Shown: one piece after another, positions 1-7,610 of the stretch
Layout of the letters: every line of letters begins with the position of its first letter
Position numbering within the stretch: the first letter of the stretch is position 1
Origin: Aminipila sp032051575
GTDB lineage: Bacteria > Bacillota > Clostridia > Peptostreptococcales > Anaerovoracaceae
Reading direction: 5' to 3'
Length of the DNA stretch: 64,000 nt
Assembly (NCBI RefSeq): GCF_032051575.1
Contig: NZ_DAMBYD010000002.1
Span: 124,001-188,000, forward strand
Notes under the pieces: generated by a model
What the model was told of the DNA's origin: nothing
Database searches by the model: none
What the model saw: only the letters and a program-made list of their open reading frames with translations
Program-made: the position numbers and the translations under genes

Positions 1-1
1 G

Positions 2-628
2 ATATCAATACCAATGACTTGCTTTTGTGATATTAATTTAAACAAAATACTATACCATACAAAAGAGTATGGAAAATATGGAATCGGGTTTTATAAAGAA
101 TGGTGTTTAGGTCAAGGAATACAACCAATACATTATATTAATGAAAAATCAATGCTGATAAGAGATTTTAGATTAGCATTCAATTCTGCATTAAATATTG
201 ATGGACAAACAAGTAAAGAAATTGAGTCTCTACAAAGTTATTTATTTTCACATCTATTATTTATAAAACCAATACAAGAAAATACACAAACAAACATTGA
301 AAAAAAGCCTATGAATTTTCACGATGAAAGAGAATGGCGGTATATTCCAAATCTTAATGAATTAAATACTGAATTAATGCCAATTCTGTTAAGAGAGTAT
401 AATAACAAATCTACAAGAGATTTACATAATACAGCTTTACTTGATTTAAAAGATGCATGGTTAACATTCAAACCTGAAAATGTTAAATATATAATAATTG
501 AAAATAAATCTGAAAAAGCAGAATTTATTAAGTTTCTATTAGGAAAAGAATTAAACTATAAGAGAGAAATCAAACTAGATTTAATTTCGAAACTTATTGT
601 CTTAGATGAATTAAGTGAGGATTGGTGA
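2..628 (+). CDS. AbiGi-like abortive infection protein (5' truncated by window edge)
   Basis: The frame is open from base 2 and already reads I-S-I-P-M-T-C-F-C-D-I when the first ATG (14) appears. In the AbiGi family this M-x-C-F-C-D-I stretch is internal, so the true start lies left of the window. Further family-like features are the YGKYGIGF segment and the DEREWRY motif near residue 105. AbiGi is the first gene of the two-gene lactococcal AbiG phage-resistance system, and Pfam describes it as the likely antitoxin side. The partner gene starts 3 bases after this stop, so the pair is a tight operon. It sits in the cargo of the element inserted in cotJC. Identification is from motif memory. 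Confidence 0.7.
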   Translation: MSIPMTCFCDINLNKILYHTKEYGKYGIGFYKEWCLGQGIQPIHYINEKSMLIRDFRLAFNSALNIDGQTSKEIESLQSYLFSHLLFIKPIQENTQTNIEKKPMNFHDEREWRYIPNLNELNTELMPILLREYNNKSTRDLHNTALLDLKDAWLTFKPENVKYIIIENKSEKAEFIKFLLGKELNYKREIKLDLISKLIVLDELSEDW

Positions 629-631
629 ACC

Positions 632-1858
632 ATGTATATTAATTTTAATGAAATATTAAAACCTCAAGAGCCAATAAAAATTCCAAAAGAGATTATAGCT
701 CAACTAAATAAACAATTACCAGATGGGTTAAAGTATGTACAAGTAACAGAGGATGCTTGTGGGGTTGTTTCTGAAGATAATGTATTAAATTTTAACGTAA
801 ATTTAAACTTATCAGACCTTCCAACTCAATACTCAAGATTTGTTAAGACTAACGAAGATTTATGGGAATATCTTTATCGAACCCAGACCCCTTTAAAATG
901 TGACACGAATGAGGATGGTACAATTACAGTAAACAATCACAAAATACCTACCTCCGATTTAGTTAAATTCCCTCTTTCGGGTAATAGTTGTGGTGATTAT
1001 TCTGAGTTCAAAATTGTACCCCAACCTTTTCCGGAGATTGGAAAAGTAGTATTTACTTCTGGAGGAATTTCGGTACCTCTAAATTTAAAAAGGATTCCTT
1101 ATGAAAGTATGGATATGATATCTATTTGTTCAGAAGATAATAGTTGGCTTAGCATTAATATCTTATTCTCAGAAAAAACAGGTTTAGCAACAGTTAATTT
1201 CACTTTTAAGTTTGAAATAATAAATTGTGTCGAAGAATTAATATTAGCACTTAAATTTAGTAATAAAATTTTTTCTGGAGACATTTCAATAAATGGTTAT
1301 ATATTAAATGGAAAAATAAGCAGTAATAAGGAAGATAATATTGTAACCGAGGATACAATAAAATTTTGGGAACAAGTTTTAAAATTAGAAAAAATTTTGA
1401 AAGTTAAATTTGATTGTTCATTACCAATAACACAAGTAGAAGCTCAAAACTTCGAAGTACTATTTCATTGCTTAGTTGAAAAGAAACCTTACAAGGAATG
1501 GCTTGAGGCAGATAATAATACTGGACTAACATTTTCAGAGTATCCATCAATTGAATTAGAAAAGAATAAACAAATTTTACTTTCATTTTTAGAATCAAAA
1601 TCATGGGACATCTTATCCCAAAAATTTACTACTTACAATTGCTGCATGTTATTTAATTCAGAAATTGATTCGATAGAAGCAATTGACGATGCAAACACTG
1701 ATAATAAATTTTTTCTTAAGCTAAAACCAGCAGAGAAAAAGAAGATGTATCGTTCTATGAGGTTGTTTAAAACAGAGAAATTAGCAGAAAAGTTTCACTT
1801 AAAGGCAATGAATAATAATAAATTAATTGACATTATGAAGGATGCAGAAGAGGTATGA
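632..1858 (+). CDS. AbiGii-like partner of the abortive infection pair
   Basis: A 408-aa soluble protein with no signal peptide or membrane segment. The ATG lies 3 bases after the AbiGi-like stop, and the ribosome binding site (GAGG) is inside the upstream gene, so the two are probably translationally coupled. Lactococcal AbiGii is of similar length (about 400 aa), and this position directly behind AbiGi is the main reason for the assignment. I see no catalytic motif I can name. The C-terminal 60 residues are Lys-rich and helical. It would be the toxic effector in an AbiG-type system. A different partner of AbiGi cannot be excluded. Confidence 0.5.
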   Translation: MYINFNEILKPQEPIKIPKEIIAQLNKQLPDGLKYVQVTEDACGVVSEDNVLNFNVNLNLSDLPTQYSRFVKTNEDLWEYLYRTQTPLKCDTNEDGTITVNNHKIPTSDLVKFPLSGNSCGDYSEFKIVPQPFPEIGKVVFTSGGISVPLNLKRIPYESMDMISICSEDNSWLSINILFSEKTGLATVNFTFKFEIINCVEELILALKFSNKIFSGDISINGYILNGKISSNKEDNIVTEDTIKFWEQVLKLEKILKVKFDCSLPITQVEAQNFEVLFHCLVEKKPYKEWLEADNNTGLTFSEYPSIELEKNKQILLSFLESKSWDILSQKFTTYNCCMLFNSEIDSIEAIDDANTDNKFFLKLKPAEKKKMYRSMRLFKTEKLAEKFHLKAMNNNKLIDIMKDAEEV

Positions 1859-2011
1859 AGGGAGACCACATATTAGTAAGGGCAATATAAACAAATATCA
1901 AAGATTTTTAAATAGAGCAGCAAAGGAAGCATATGCAAATCATGAATGTAAAGGATATTTAATATTTTTTAAAATATAAAAAGATAACAAATGGAAACAG
2001 AGGGTATTAAT

Positions 2012-3121
2012 ATGAAGTTTTGTTATGTATGTGAAAAAGAAATAACCCAAGAGAATCAGTCTGTTGAACATATAATTCCTAATGCTATAGGCGGCAAGCT
2101 GAAATCAAAAGCCCTATTATGTAAAAAGTGTAATTCGGAATTAGGCGATTCTATTGATTCTGAGTTATCTAAGCAGCTAAATCATATCTGTAATATGCTT
2201 AATATTAAAAGAGAAAGAGGAATGCCTCAAGCTATTACAGGTATAAATACAAAAACTGGAGAACAGGTTATGTTAGAGCCTGGTGGTAAACCCTCTAGAG
2301 TAAAGCCTATTATAAATGAGGAAGTAAGTGGTAAGGGTAAACATATTCATGTAACAGCCAGAAACAAGAAAGAAGCAAAAAGTATTTTAAAGGGATTAAG
2401 ACGAAAGTACCCCCAAATTAATGTAGATGAAATTATAAAAAATACAGAGGTAAAAAGAGAATATATAGAGGATAGGGTTCAATTAAATATTACAATAGGT
2501 GGACAAGAATGTTTCCGTTCCATTTGTAAAACGGCAGTAAATTTTTATATGTTTACTGGGGGTAAGCAAGAGTATATACAAGATTTAATTCCTTATATTA
2601 AAGGTGATACTGATACTAATAGAGTATATTTCTTTTATAATGATGAGGAAGTAATATCTAAAGGGTTTGAACAAATAGTGCACGGGTTAGTTCTTAGAGG
2701 CGATACCCAAGAGAAGGTGCTTTATATGTATATAGAATATTTCAATGCATTTAAATTTTTAATACTTATAAATGACAGCTATGATGGGGATGAAGTTAAT
2801 GAGGCTTATGTATTTGATGTTTTAAATCAAACAGAGATAAAGCCTATTATTTCATTAAATATAAAAAAGCAACAGATAATTAAGACTGTTACTGAAAAAT
2901 CATATCCAGGCAAAATGTTATCTAGGGAATTAAATCAAATTATGACAATTATTATGAATAAGCAAAGGAAAGAAGTACTTGATGCTATCATTTTGAGAGC
3001 CTTTGATAATTCTCTAATGAAATATCCAGATGGTGTCATAATTACAGAAGAAATGGCAGATGAGACGGTAAGTGCATTAATGAAAGAACTTACCCCATGG
3101 ATAATTCATAACTTAAAATGA
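2012..3121 (+). CDS. HNH endonuclease family protein
   Basis: A 369-aa protein beginning with a zinc-binding HNH fold: C-Y-V-C at residues 3-6, then V-E-H-I-I-P-N-A-I-G-G, then C-K-K-C-N. This order (CxxC, xEHxxP, CxxCN) is the classic HNH/McrA-like nuclease core. The remaining 300 residues are of unknown fold and lack obvious motifs. I chose the ATG at 2012 because AGAGGG sits 6 to 11 bases upstream; the ATG at 1991 has no ribosome binding site. Next to an AbiG-like pair it is probably another defence or mobile-element nuclease; its target is unknown. A long hairpin terminator follows. Confidence 0.7.
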   Translation: MKFCYVCEKEITQENQSVEHIIPNAIGGKLKSKALLCKKCNSELGDSIDSELSKQLNHICNMLNIKRERGMPQAITGINTKTGEQVMLEPGGKPSRVKPIINEEVSGKGKHIHVTARNKKEAKSILKGLRRKYPQINVDEIIKNTEVKREYIEDRVQLNITIGGQECFRSICKTAVNFYMFTGGKQEYIQDLIPYIKGDTDTNRVYFFYNDEEVISKGFEQIVHGLVLRGDTQEKVLYMYIEYFNAFKFLILINDSYDGDEVNEAYVFDVLNQTEIKPIISLNIKKQQIIKTVTEKSYPGKMLSRELNQIMTIIMNKQRKEVLDAIILRAFDNSLMKYPDGVIITEEMADETVSALMKELTPWIIHNLK

Positions 3122-3156
3122 AATTGTATAGCAAAAGATAGTCATACGAACAATAG

Positions 3157-3197
3157 GTAGAGGGAAGAAAGTAGTTAAGCTACTATCTTCCCTCTAC
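3157..3197 (+). terminator. Strong hairpin after the HNH gene
   Basis: Two 18-base arms (3157-3174 and 3180-3197) match at 17 positions around a 5-base loop. TTATTTT follows on the plus strand. It separates the defence cargo from the recombinase transcription unit. Confidence 0.8.
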
Positions 3198-3231
3198 TTA
3201 TTTTGCCCAAAATGATTAAGGAACTATTTTG

Positions 3232-3260
3232 TAATAGGACAAAATTTATACTAATACACT
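3232..3260 (+). promoter_or_regulatory. Possible sporulation (sigmaE-like) promoter for the recombinase operon
   Basis: TAATAGG (3232-3238), a 14-base spacer and AATACACT (3253-3260) agree at 5 of 7 and 6 of 7 fixed positions with the sigmaE consensus (KMATATT, CATACAnT). I see no good sigmaA promoter between the terminator and the small gene at 3280. The region is AT-rich, so chance agreement is possible. Mother-cell expression would fit an excisionase acting on a coat gene. Confidence 0.35.
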
Positions 3261-3279
3261 GTAAAAAGGGTGTGTGAGT

Positions 3280-3453
3280 ATGTGTAAAGATATAGTTCTC
3301 ACAAAAGAGGAGCAGGGAAAACTTTATAAATTGCTAAAAATAGGTATTATAAAGCAAATGCTTAAAGATGAGATATTAACACAATTTGAATGTGAATCAC
3401 TAATCAAAGCAATTGAAGCAAAAGGAGAAAAGGGCTATGGGGAATCTGGTTAA
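3280..3453 (+). CDS. Small protein overlapping the recombinase start; SHOCT-like, candidate directionality factor
   Basis: ATG to TAA gives 57 aa: an N-terminal K-D-I-V-L-T-K-E-E-Q segment, then helices rich in Leu, Ile and Lys (KLLKIGIIKQMLKDEILT). Short proteins of this look, often labelled SHOCT-domain proteins, are common just upstream of clostridial serine recombinases. Its last 17 bases overlap the recombinase start in another frame, implying coupled translation. By position and size it resembles SprB, the 58-aa directionality factor beside SprA in SPbeta, but I see no sequence identity to SprB. Function is inferred only. Confidence 0.55.
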   Translation: MCKDIVLTKEEQGKLYKLLKIGIIKQMLKDEILTQFECESLIKAIEAKGEKGYGESG

Positions 3454-5065
3454 AGTAGCTGTATATGCAAGAGTTTCAACAGAAAATCAAGATGATAGTT
3501 TAGAGAACCAACTGAAATATTTTGATTCGTACATCAAAAACCAAGATAATATGGTGTTAGTGAAGATTTATAAAGACGATGGTATTTCAGGAACGAATGT
3601 ATTTAAAAGAGATAATTTTAGGGCAATGATAAATGATGCTTCAAAAAAAGAATTTGAGATGTTACTAACGAAATCAGTAACTAGATTTGCAAGAAATACC
3701 TTGGACAGCATCTATTACACTAGACAATTAAAGAATGAATATAATATTGATGTGGTTTTCATTTTAGAAAATATAGATACAAGGCGTAACGATTATGAAT
3801 TCATGTTGACGATAACTTCAAGTATGGCACAAGAGGAAAGTCGAAAAACAAGTGAAAGTGTTAAGTTTGGTCAAAAAGAAGCTATGAAAAGAGGAATAGT
3901 ATTTGGCAGAAGAGAAATGCTTGGATATCGAATTGTTGATAAAAAGAACATGGTCATAGTTGAAGAGGAAGCCGAAGTGGTTAGAAGCATATTCATAAAA
4001 TTTCTGATAGAAGGTAAAGGGACTCATGTTATAGCAAAGGAATTGATTGCTGAGGGTAAAGGACCTTTTAATATTGACAATAGGAGTAAAAGTAATTATT
4101 GGTCAAGTACTGCTATCTATAAGATTTTAAGAAATGAAAAATATGTGGGGGATTTAAAACAACAAAAAACTTGGACAAAATCATATTTGGACCATAAAAA
4201 AAGGATAAATAAAGGCGAGTTGGAATTTGTATATATGAATGGGCATCATCCAGCAATAATAAGCAGAGATATTTGGGAGAAAACACAAATTGAATTGGAA
4301 CGGAGAAAACCTAATAGAAAAGAAAATTCAAGGTATAGTAATAGATATTGGAGTTCAGGGAAAATAGTTTGCGGTAATTGTGGAAAGAATTATACGATAA
4401 GAGAAAAGAAACTAAAAGATGGTGGCATATATAGAGCTTGGAGATGCATTAAAGCAGCAAATCAAGGTTCAAAAAGAATTGGTATAAATGGAACAGAAGT
4501 AGGCTGCAATAGCGAATCAGTTAATGAAAAAGTTCTAAAGTGTGCAGTCAATGAGATACTTTGTAAAATTAGATTGAATAAAGAAATAATAAAAGAGGAG
4601 CTGATTCAGGAAATTAGCAGAATTAGAACATTAAAAGATACAAGTTCAGAAAAGCAAAGTATTATGAGAAAAATCAGTAAGTTGGAAAAAAAGAAAGATA
4701 AACTTTTAGATTTAAGATTGAATAATGAATTAACTATAATTGAATTTAAAGAATTAAAAGAACGAATCAACAGTGAAATAGAGTTTTTGAAAATAAAGTA
4801 TAAAGATTTAGAAGCTTTTGATAAACTACAAATTAAAGAGCTTGACTCTATTAATAAGTATGTTAAAAAGATAGATGAGTTACTAGAATTTAATGATATA
4901 GCATCTTCTGAAGAAATATTCCGAGAAATTATAGAAAAAATAGTCGTATATGATGGCAAAGTTTTATATATCAGTTTATATTGTATCCCTAGAGTATTCA
5001 AAATAAAATATCAAACGTTTGGAAAATCTGATGGGTATAAAGTTAAAATCGAAATCTTAGATTAG
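3437..5065 (+). CDS. Large serine recombinase (site-specific integrase/excisionase)
   Basis: 542 aa from the ATG at 3437, which has AAAGGAG upstream; the TTG at 3413 lacks a ribosome binding site. The N-terminal resolvase domain has the nucleophile in VAVYARVSTENQ (Ser14), followed by a D-G-I-S-G motif and the Arg motif VTRFARN. A recombinase domain follows (residues about 160-260), then a zinc ribbon (CGNCGKNY, WRC and a further Cys, about 310-365) and a long Lys/Glu-rich coiled coil (about 400-470). This is the full layout of large serine integrases. The gene ends 12 bases before the headless cotJC, so the attachment site lies beside its stop codon. It probably both inserts and excises the element. 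Confidence 0.92.
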   Translation: MGNLVKVAVYARVSTENQDDSLENQLKYFDSYIKNQDNMVLVKIYKDDGISGTNVFKRDNFRAMINDASKKEFEMLLTKSVTRFARNTLDSIYYTRQLKNEYNIDVVFILENIDTRRNDYEFMLTITSSMAQEESRKTSESVKFGQKEAMKRGIVFGRREMLGYRIVDKKNMVIVEEEAEVVRSIFIKFLIEGKGTHVIAKELIAEGKGPFNIDNRSKSNYWSSTAIYKILRNEKYVGDLKQQKTWTKSYLDHKKRINKGELEFVYMNGHHPAIISRDIWEKTQIELERRKPNRKENSRYSNRYWSSGKIVCGNCGKNYTIREKKLKDGGIYRAWRCIKAANQGSKRIGINGTEVGCNSESVNEKVLKCAVNEILCKIRLNKEIIKEELIQEISRIRTLKDTSSEKQSIMRKISKLEKKKDKLLDLRLNNELTIIEFKELKERINSEIEFLKIKYKDLEAFDKLQIKELDSINKYVKKIDELLEFNDIASSEEIFREIIEKIVVYDGKVLYISLYCIPRVFKIKYQTFGKSDGYKVKIEILD

Positions 5066-5095
5066 AATATTATCCAAGTGAGCAAAATCATATCT
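5066..5095 (+). other. Element/cotJC junction (right attachment site)
   Basis: Between the recombinase stop (TAG, 5063-5065) and the first recognisable CotJC residues (I-I-S-S-V-G-T-E-E) lie only about 20 bases. The crossover probably falls near CAAGTGAGCAAAATC (5075-5089). The exact core cannot be fixed without the left junction, which is outside the window. Confidence 0.6.
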
Positions 5096-5551
5096 TCGGT
5101 AGGTACTGAAGAAATTGGGCACTTTGAAATGATTGCCACTATTGTACATCAACTTACAAGAGGTTTAACAATTGAACAGATTAAAGCAGCAGGATTTCAG
5201 GATTACTTTGTAGATCATACTACAGGTTTATATACTGTTTCTGCAGCTGGGGTTCCTTTTGATGCCACATGCTTTGCCTCAAAAGGCGATGCCATTACAG
5301 ATTTAATGGAAGATATGGCAGCAGAACAGAAGGCGCGCACAACTTATGATAATATACTAAGATTAGCAGATGACCCAGATGTAATTGAACCAATTAAGTT
5401 CTTAAGGGAACGTGAAGTTGTTCACTTCCAGAGATTCGGTGAAGCTTTAAGGGTGGTTCAGGATAACTTAGACAGCAGAAATTTCTATGCTATAAATCCC
5501 GAATTTGATAGACCTAATAATGCAACTCCATATAGAACAAGGTCAAAATAG
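5078..5551 (+). CDS. cotJC: cotJC 3' half (interrupted spore coat Mn-catalase-like gene)
   Basis: 157 codons match the C-terminal two thirds of CotJC/manganese-catalase-family coat proteins. Visible landmarks are G-T-E-E-I-G-H-F-E-M (metal-binding Glu and His), V-D-H-T-T-G, A-E-Q-K-A-R-x-T-Y-D-N-I-L-R-L and E-V-V-H-F-Q-R-F-G-E. The N-terminal helix pair is missing, as is a proper start: GTG at 5078 has no ribosome binding site. The remainder, and probably cotJA and cotJB, should lie beyond the element's left end. The fragment is in the same frame as the recombinase. Sequence conservation shows no decay, as expected if excision restores the gene during sporulation. Confidence 0.88.
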   Translation: MSKIISSVGTEEIGHFEMIATIVHQLTRGLTIEQIKAAGFQDYFVDHTTGLYTVSAAGVPFDATCFASKGDAITDLMEDMAAEQKARTTYDNILRLADDPDVIEPIKFLREREVVHFQRFGEALRVVQDNLDSRNFYAINPEFDRPNNATPYRTRSK

Positions 5552-5597
5552 CCATAGTAATCTCTGTTTGCAAATATAATTGATAAAAAATAAGCAG

Positions 5598-5630
5598 AAA
5601 ACCGTAGGTATATATTTATCTACGGTTTTT
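5598..5630 (+). terminator. Terminator after cotJC
   Basis: AAAACCGTAG (5598-5607) pairs with CTACGGTTTT (5620-5629) around a 12-base AT loop, followed by T. A near copy of this hairpin recurs at 5742-5770. Confidence 0.8.
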
Positions 5631-5700
5631 CCATGGAGTTTGAAAGACCCATAATATAATTTTAAAGAGCTTCTCAGTGATAAATTTAAGTTTTAGGTGT

Positions 5701-5729
5701 TTGACAATTACTTTTATGGTGTATATAAT
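5701..5729 (+). promoter_or_regulatory. Perfect consensus sigmaA promoter
   Basis: TTGACA (5701-5706), a 17-base spacer and TATAAT (5724-5729) match the vegetative consensus exactly. It reads into the CmpB-like gene at 5830. The transcript would begin just before the hairpin at 5742. Confidence 0.85.
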
Positions 5730-5741
5730 TTAAATAAGCAG

Positions 5742-5770
5742 AAAAACCGCAGATATATATCTGCGGTTTT
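5742..5770 (+). promoter_or_regulatory. Perfect palindromic hairpin at the transcript 5' end
   Basis: AAAACCGCAGATATATATCT continues into GCGGTTTT, a 28-base perfect palindrome about six bases after the expected start site. It could end early transcripts, stabilise the mRNA 5' end, or be a copy of the terminator at 5598-5630, with which it shares AAGCAGAAAA and CCG. Confidence 0.6.
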
Positions 5771-5829
5771 GTGTATATTTAACTATAGAACTTAAATTAA
5801 AATTATCAACAAGAACGGAGGACCTGCTT

Positions 5830-6645
5830 ATGTATGAATATTTATGCTATTTTGTAATTTATGGCTTTTTAGGCTGGTGTACAGAAGTAGCATATGCCGC
5901 AGTAAATTCAGGTAGATTTGTGAATAGAGGTTTTTTAAATGGGCCAGTTTGTCCTATTTATGGTTTTGGAATAATAATTGTTATAGTCTGTTTAACCCCT
6001 CTTATGCAGAATAAAGTAATGTTGTTTTTGGGAGCAGTGTTATTAACTTCTGCGCTAGAGTGTGCTACGGGATTTGCATTAGAAAAAATATTTCACGGTA
6101 AATGGTGGGATTACTCCAAAATGCCATTTAATCTAAATGGATACATATGCATTAAATTTTCTATTTTATGGGGGCTTGCTTGTATTATTATTATGGATGT
6201 AATACATCCAGTTATTAGCGCGATTGTAGCGGATATTCCTTTAGTGTTAGGAAAAACATTACTGACGCTGCTGTTGATAGTCATGTTAATAGACGTAATT
6301 GAAACTGTTATTACTGTAAATAACTTAAATAAGCAATTGGCACATTTGAATGAAATAAGTGAAAAACTTAGAATGGTGTCCAATGAGCTGGGCGAGAACA
6401 TTTATGAAAGTGTAACAGTTATAAAAGAAAAGTCAGAAGTGGTTAAAGGAAAGTCAGAGGAACTTAAAGAAGAATTAGAGAAGAAGGCAGAGCTCTTTAA
6501 AAATGAACTGAAGAAAGCCTATGAGGAGGAAATTGAAAGACGCTTCTTTGGACAAAGGAGACTAATAAAGGCTTTTCCAGATTTTAAGTCTCTTAAAAAT
6601 GGAGAACATTTAGCCAAGATAAAGGAAAGGATACGACAATTGTAG
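5830..6645 (+). CDS. CmpB-like putative ABC transporter membrane protein (PF06541 type)
   Basis: 271 aa. The N-terminal motif FVIYGFLGWCTEVAYAA, then N-R-G-F-L-N-G-P-x-C-P-I-Y-G-F-G, is diagnostic of the ABC_trans_CmpB family. About five hydrophobic segments fill residues 1-165. The C-terminal 100 residues form a charged coiled coil (KSEVVKGKSEELKEELEKK). No ATPase is adjacent, so the transporter label is by family name only. Start: ATG 5830 with GGAGG upstream. The gene has its own consensus promoter. It ends 15 bases before exonuclease III, so the two are probably one operon. Confidence 0.75.
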   Translation: MYEYLCYFVIYGFLGWCTEVAYAAVNSGRFVNRGFLNGPVCPIYGFGIIIVIVCLTPLMQNKVMLFLGAVLLTSALECATGFALEKIFHGKWWDYSKMPFNLNGYICIKFSILWGLACIIIMDVIHPVISAIVADIPLVLGKTLLTLLLIVMLIDVIETVITVNNLNKQLAHLNEISEKLRMVSNELGENIYESVTVIKEKSEVVKGKSEELKEELEKKAELFKNELKKAYEEEIERRFFGQRRLIKAFPDFKSLKNGEHLAKIKERIRQL

Positions 6646-6660
6646 GAAAGGATATTTTTT

Positions 6661-7416
6661 ATGAAATTTATTACATGGAATGTAAATGGACTCAGAGCTT
6701 GTATGGAAAAAGGATTTATAGAATTTGTAAAAAGGGAAAATCCTGATTTTGTATGTTTACAGGAAACAAAAATGCAGCAGGGACAAGCGGAAGTACCCCT
6801 TGATGGATATCTTCAATTTTGGAATAGTGCAGAGAAAAAAGGCTATTCTGGAACCGCCATATTTGCCAAGAAGCAACCCCTGAACGTAAATTATCACATA
6901 AATGCAGAGGGGCATGAATCAGAGGGACGAGCCATTACATTGGAATATGAGGATTTCTACTTAATGACAGAGTATACTCCAAATGCACAGGATAAACTGG
7001 CAAGGATTGATTATAGGCTGGAGTGGGAAAAGGCAAGGCGTGAGTACATTAAAGAACTAGATCGTCAAAAGCCTGTAATTATGTGTGGAGATTTAAATGT
7101 AGCACATCAGGAGATTGATTTAAAAAATCCAAAAACAAATCGTGAAAATGCTGGGTTTTCTGATGAGGAACGAAGTGCGTTTACCCAACTGTTAGAATTG
7201 GGGTTGACAGACACATATAGATATCTAAATCCAGAAACAACGGGTGCATATACGTGGTGGTCATACAGGTTTAATGCCAGAGCTAATAATGCCGGATGGA
7301 GAATAGATTATTTTCTTGTGTCAGATCGAATCAAAGAGAAAATACAAGATGTAAAACTTAGGAATGACGTCTTTGGAAGTGACCATTGCCCAGTCATATT
7401 AGATATGGGATTTTAG
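6661..7416 (+). CDS. exoA: Exodeoxyribonuclease III
   Basis: 251 aa, the usual ExoA/Xth length. Catalytic motifs are in order: W-N-V-N-G-L-R-A near the start, L-Q-E-T-K (metal Glu at 35), Y-T-P-N (about 108), C-G-D-L-N-V-A-H (Asp and Asn), W-R-I-D-Y-F-L-V-S and the C-terminal S-D-H-C-P-V (catalytic Asp-His). The enzyme cleaves DNA at abasic sites and degrades 3' ends in base excision repair in the cytoplasm. ATG 6661 has AGGAAAGGA upstream. It lies immediately behind the CmpB-like gene. Confidence 0.96.
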   Translation: MKFITWNVNGLRACMEKGFIEFVKRENPDFVCLQETKMQQGQAEVPLDGYLQFWNSAEKKGYSGTAIFAKKQPLNVNYHINAEGHESEGRAITLEYEDFYLMTEYTPNAQDKLARIDYRLEWEKARREYIKELDRQKPVIMCGDLNVAHQEIDLKNPKTNRENAGFSDEERSAFTQLLELGLTDTYRYLNPETTGAYTWWSYRFNARANNAGWRIDYFLVSDRIKEKIQDVKLRNDVFGSDHCPVILDMGF

Positions 7417-7506
7417 ACTTATTTTTCAAAATTATATGATAAATTCAACATAGGTTTTAACTATGACCGCATTTGTTAATAATATATCAAAGATTACCCG
7501 AAAACC

Positions 7507-7534
7507 TTGCATTCATTTAAATTTGTGCTATAAT
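7507..7534 (+). promoter_or_regulatory. Extended -10 promoter for the alcohol dehydrogenase
   Basis: TTGCAT (7507-7512), a 16-base spacer and TATAAT (7529-7534) preceded by TGC, giving an extended -10. The leader to the ATG at 7611 is about 70 bases and holds nothing recognisable. Confidence 0.7.
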
Positions 7535-7610
7535 GGAGAATAATAATTAAAGAGGATAGTCAAACTAACGATTATAAGAGGAAAAAGATCAGATAGGGAG
7601 AAAAGAACAG

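Noticed and set aside
1859..1990. Possible short gene between AbiGii-like and HNH genes
   Set aside because: Frames are broken by stops and show no ribosome binding site; perhaps decayed sequence.
4606..5001. Minus-strand 131-codon frame opposite the recombinase
   Set aside because: Low-complexity Ser/Leu/Ile product opposite a Lys/Glu coiled coil; a typical shadow.
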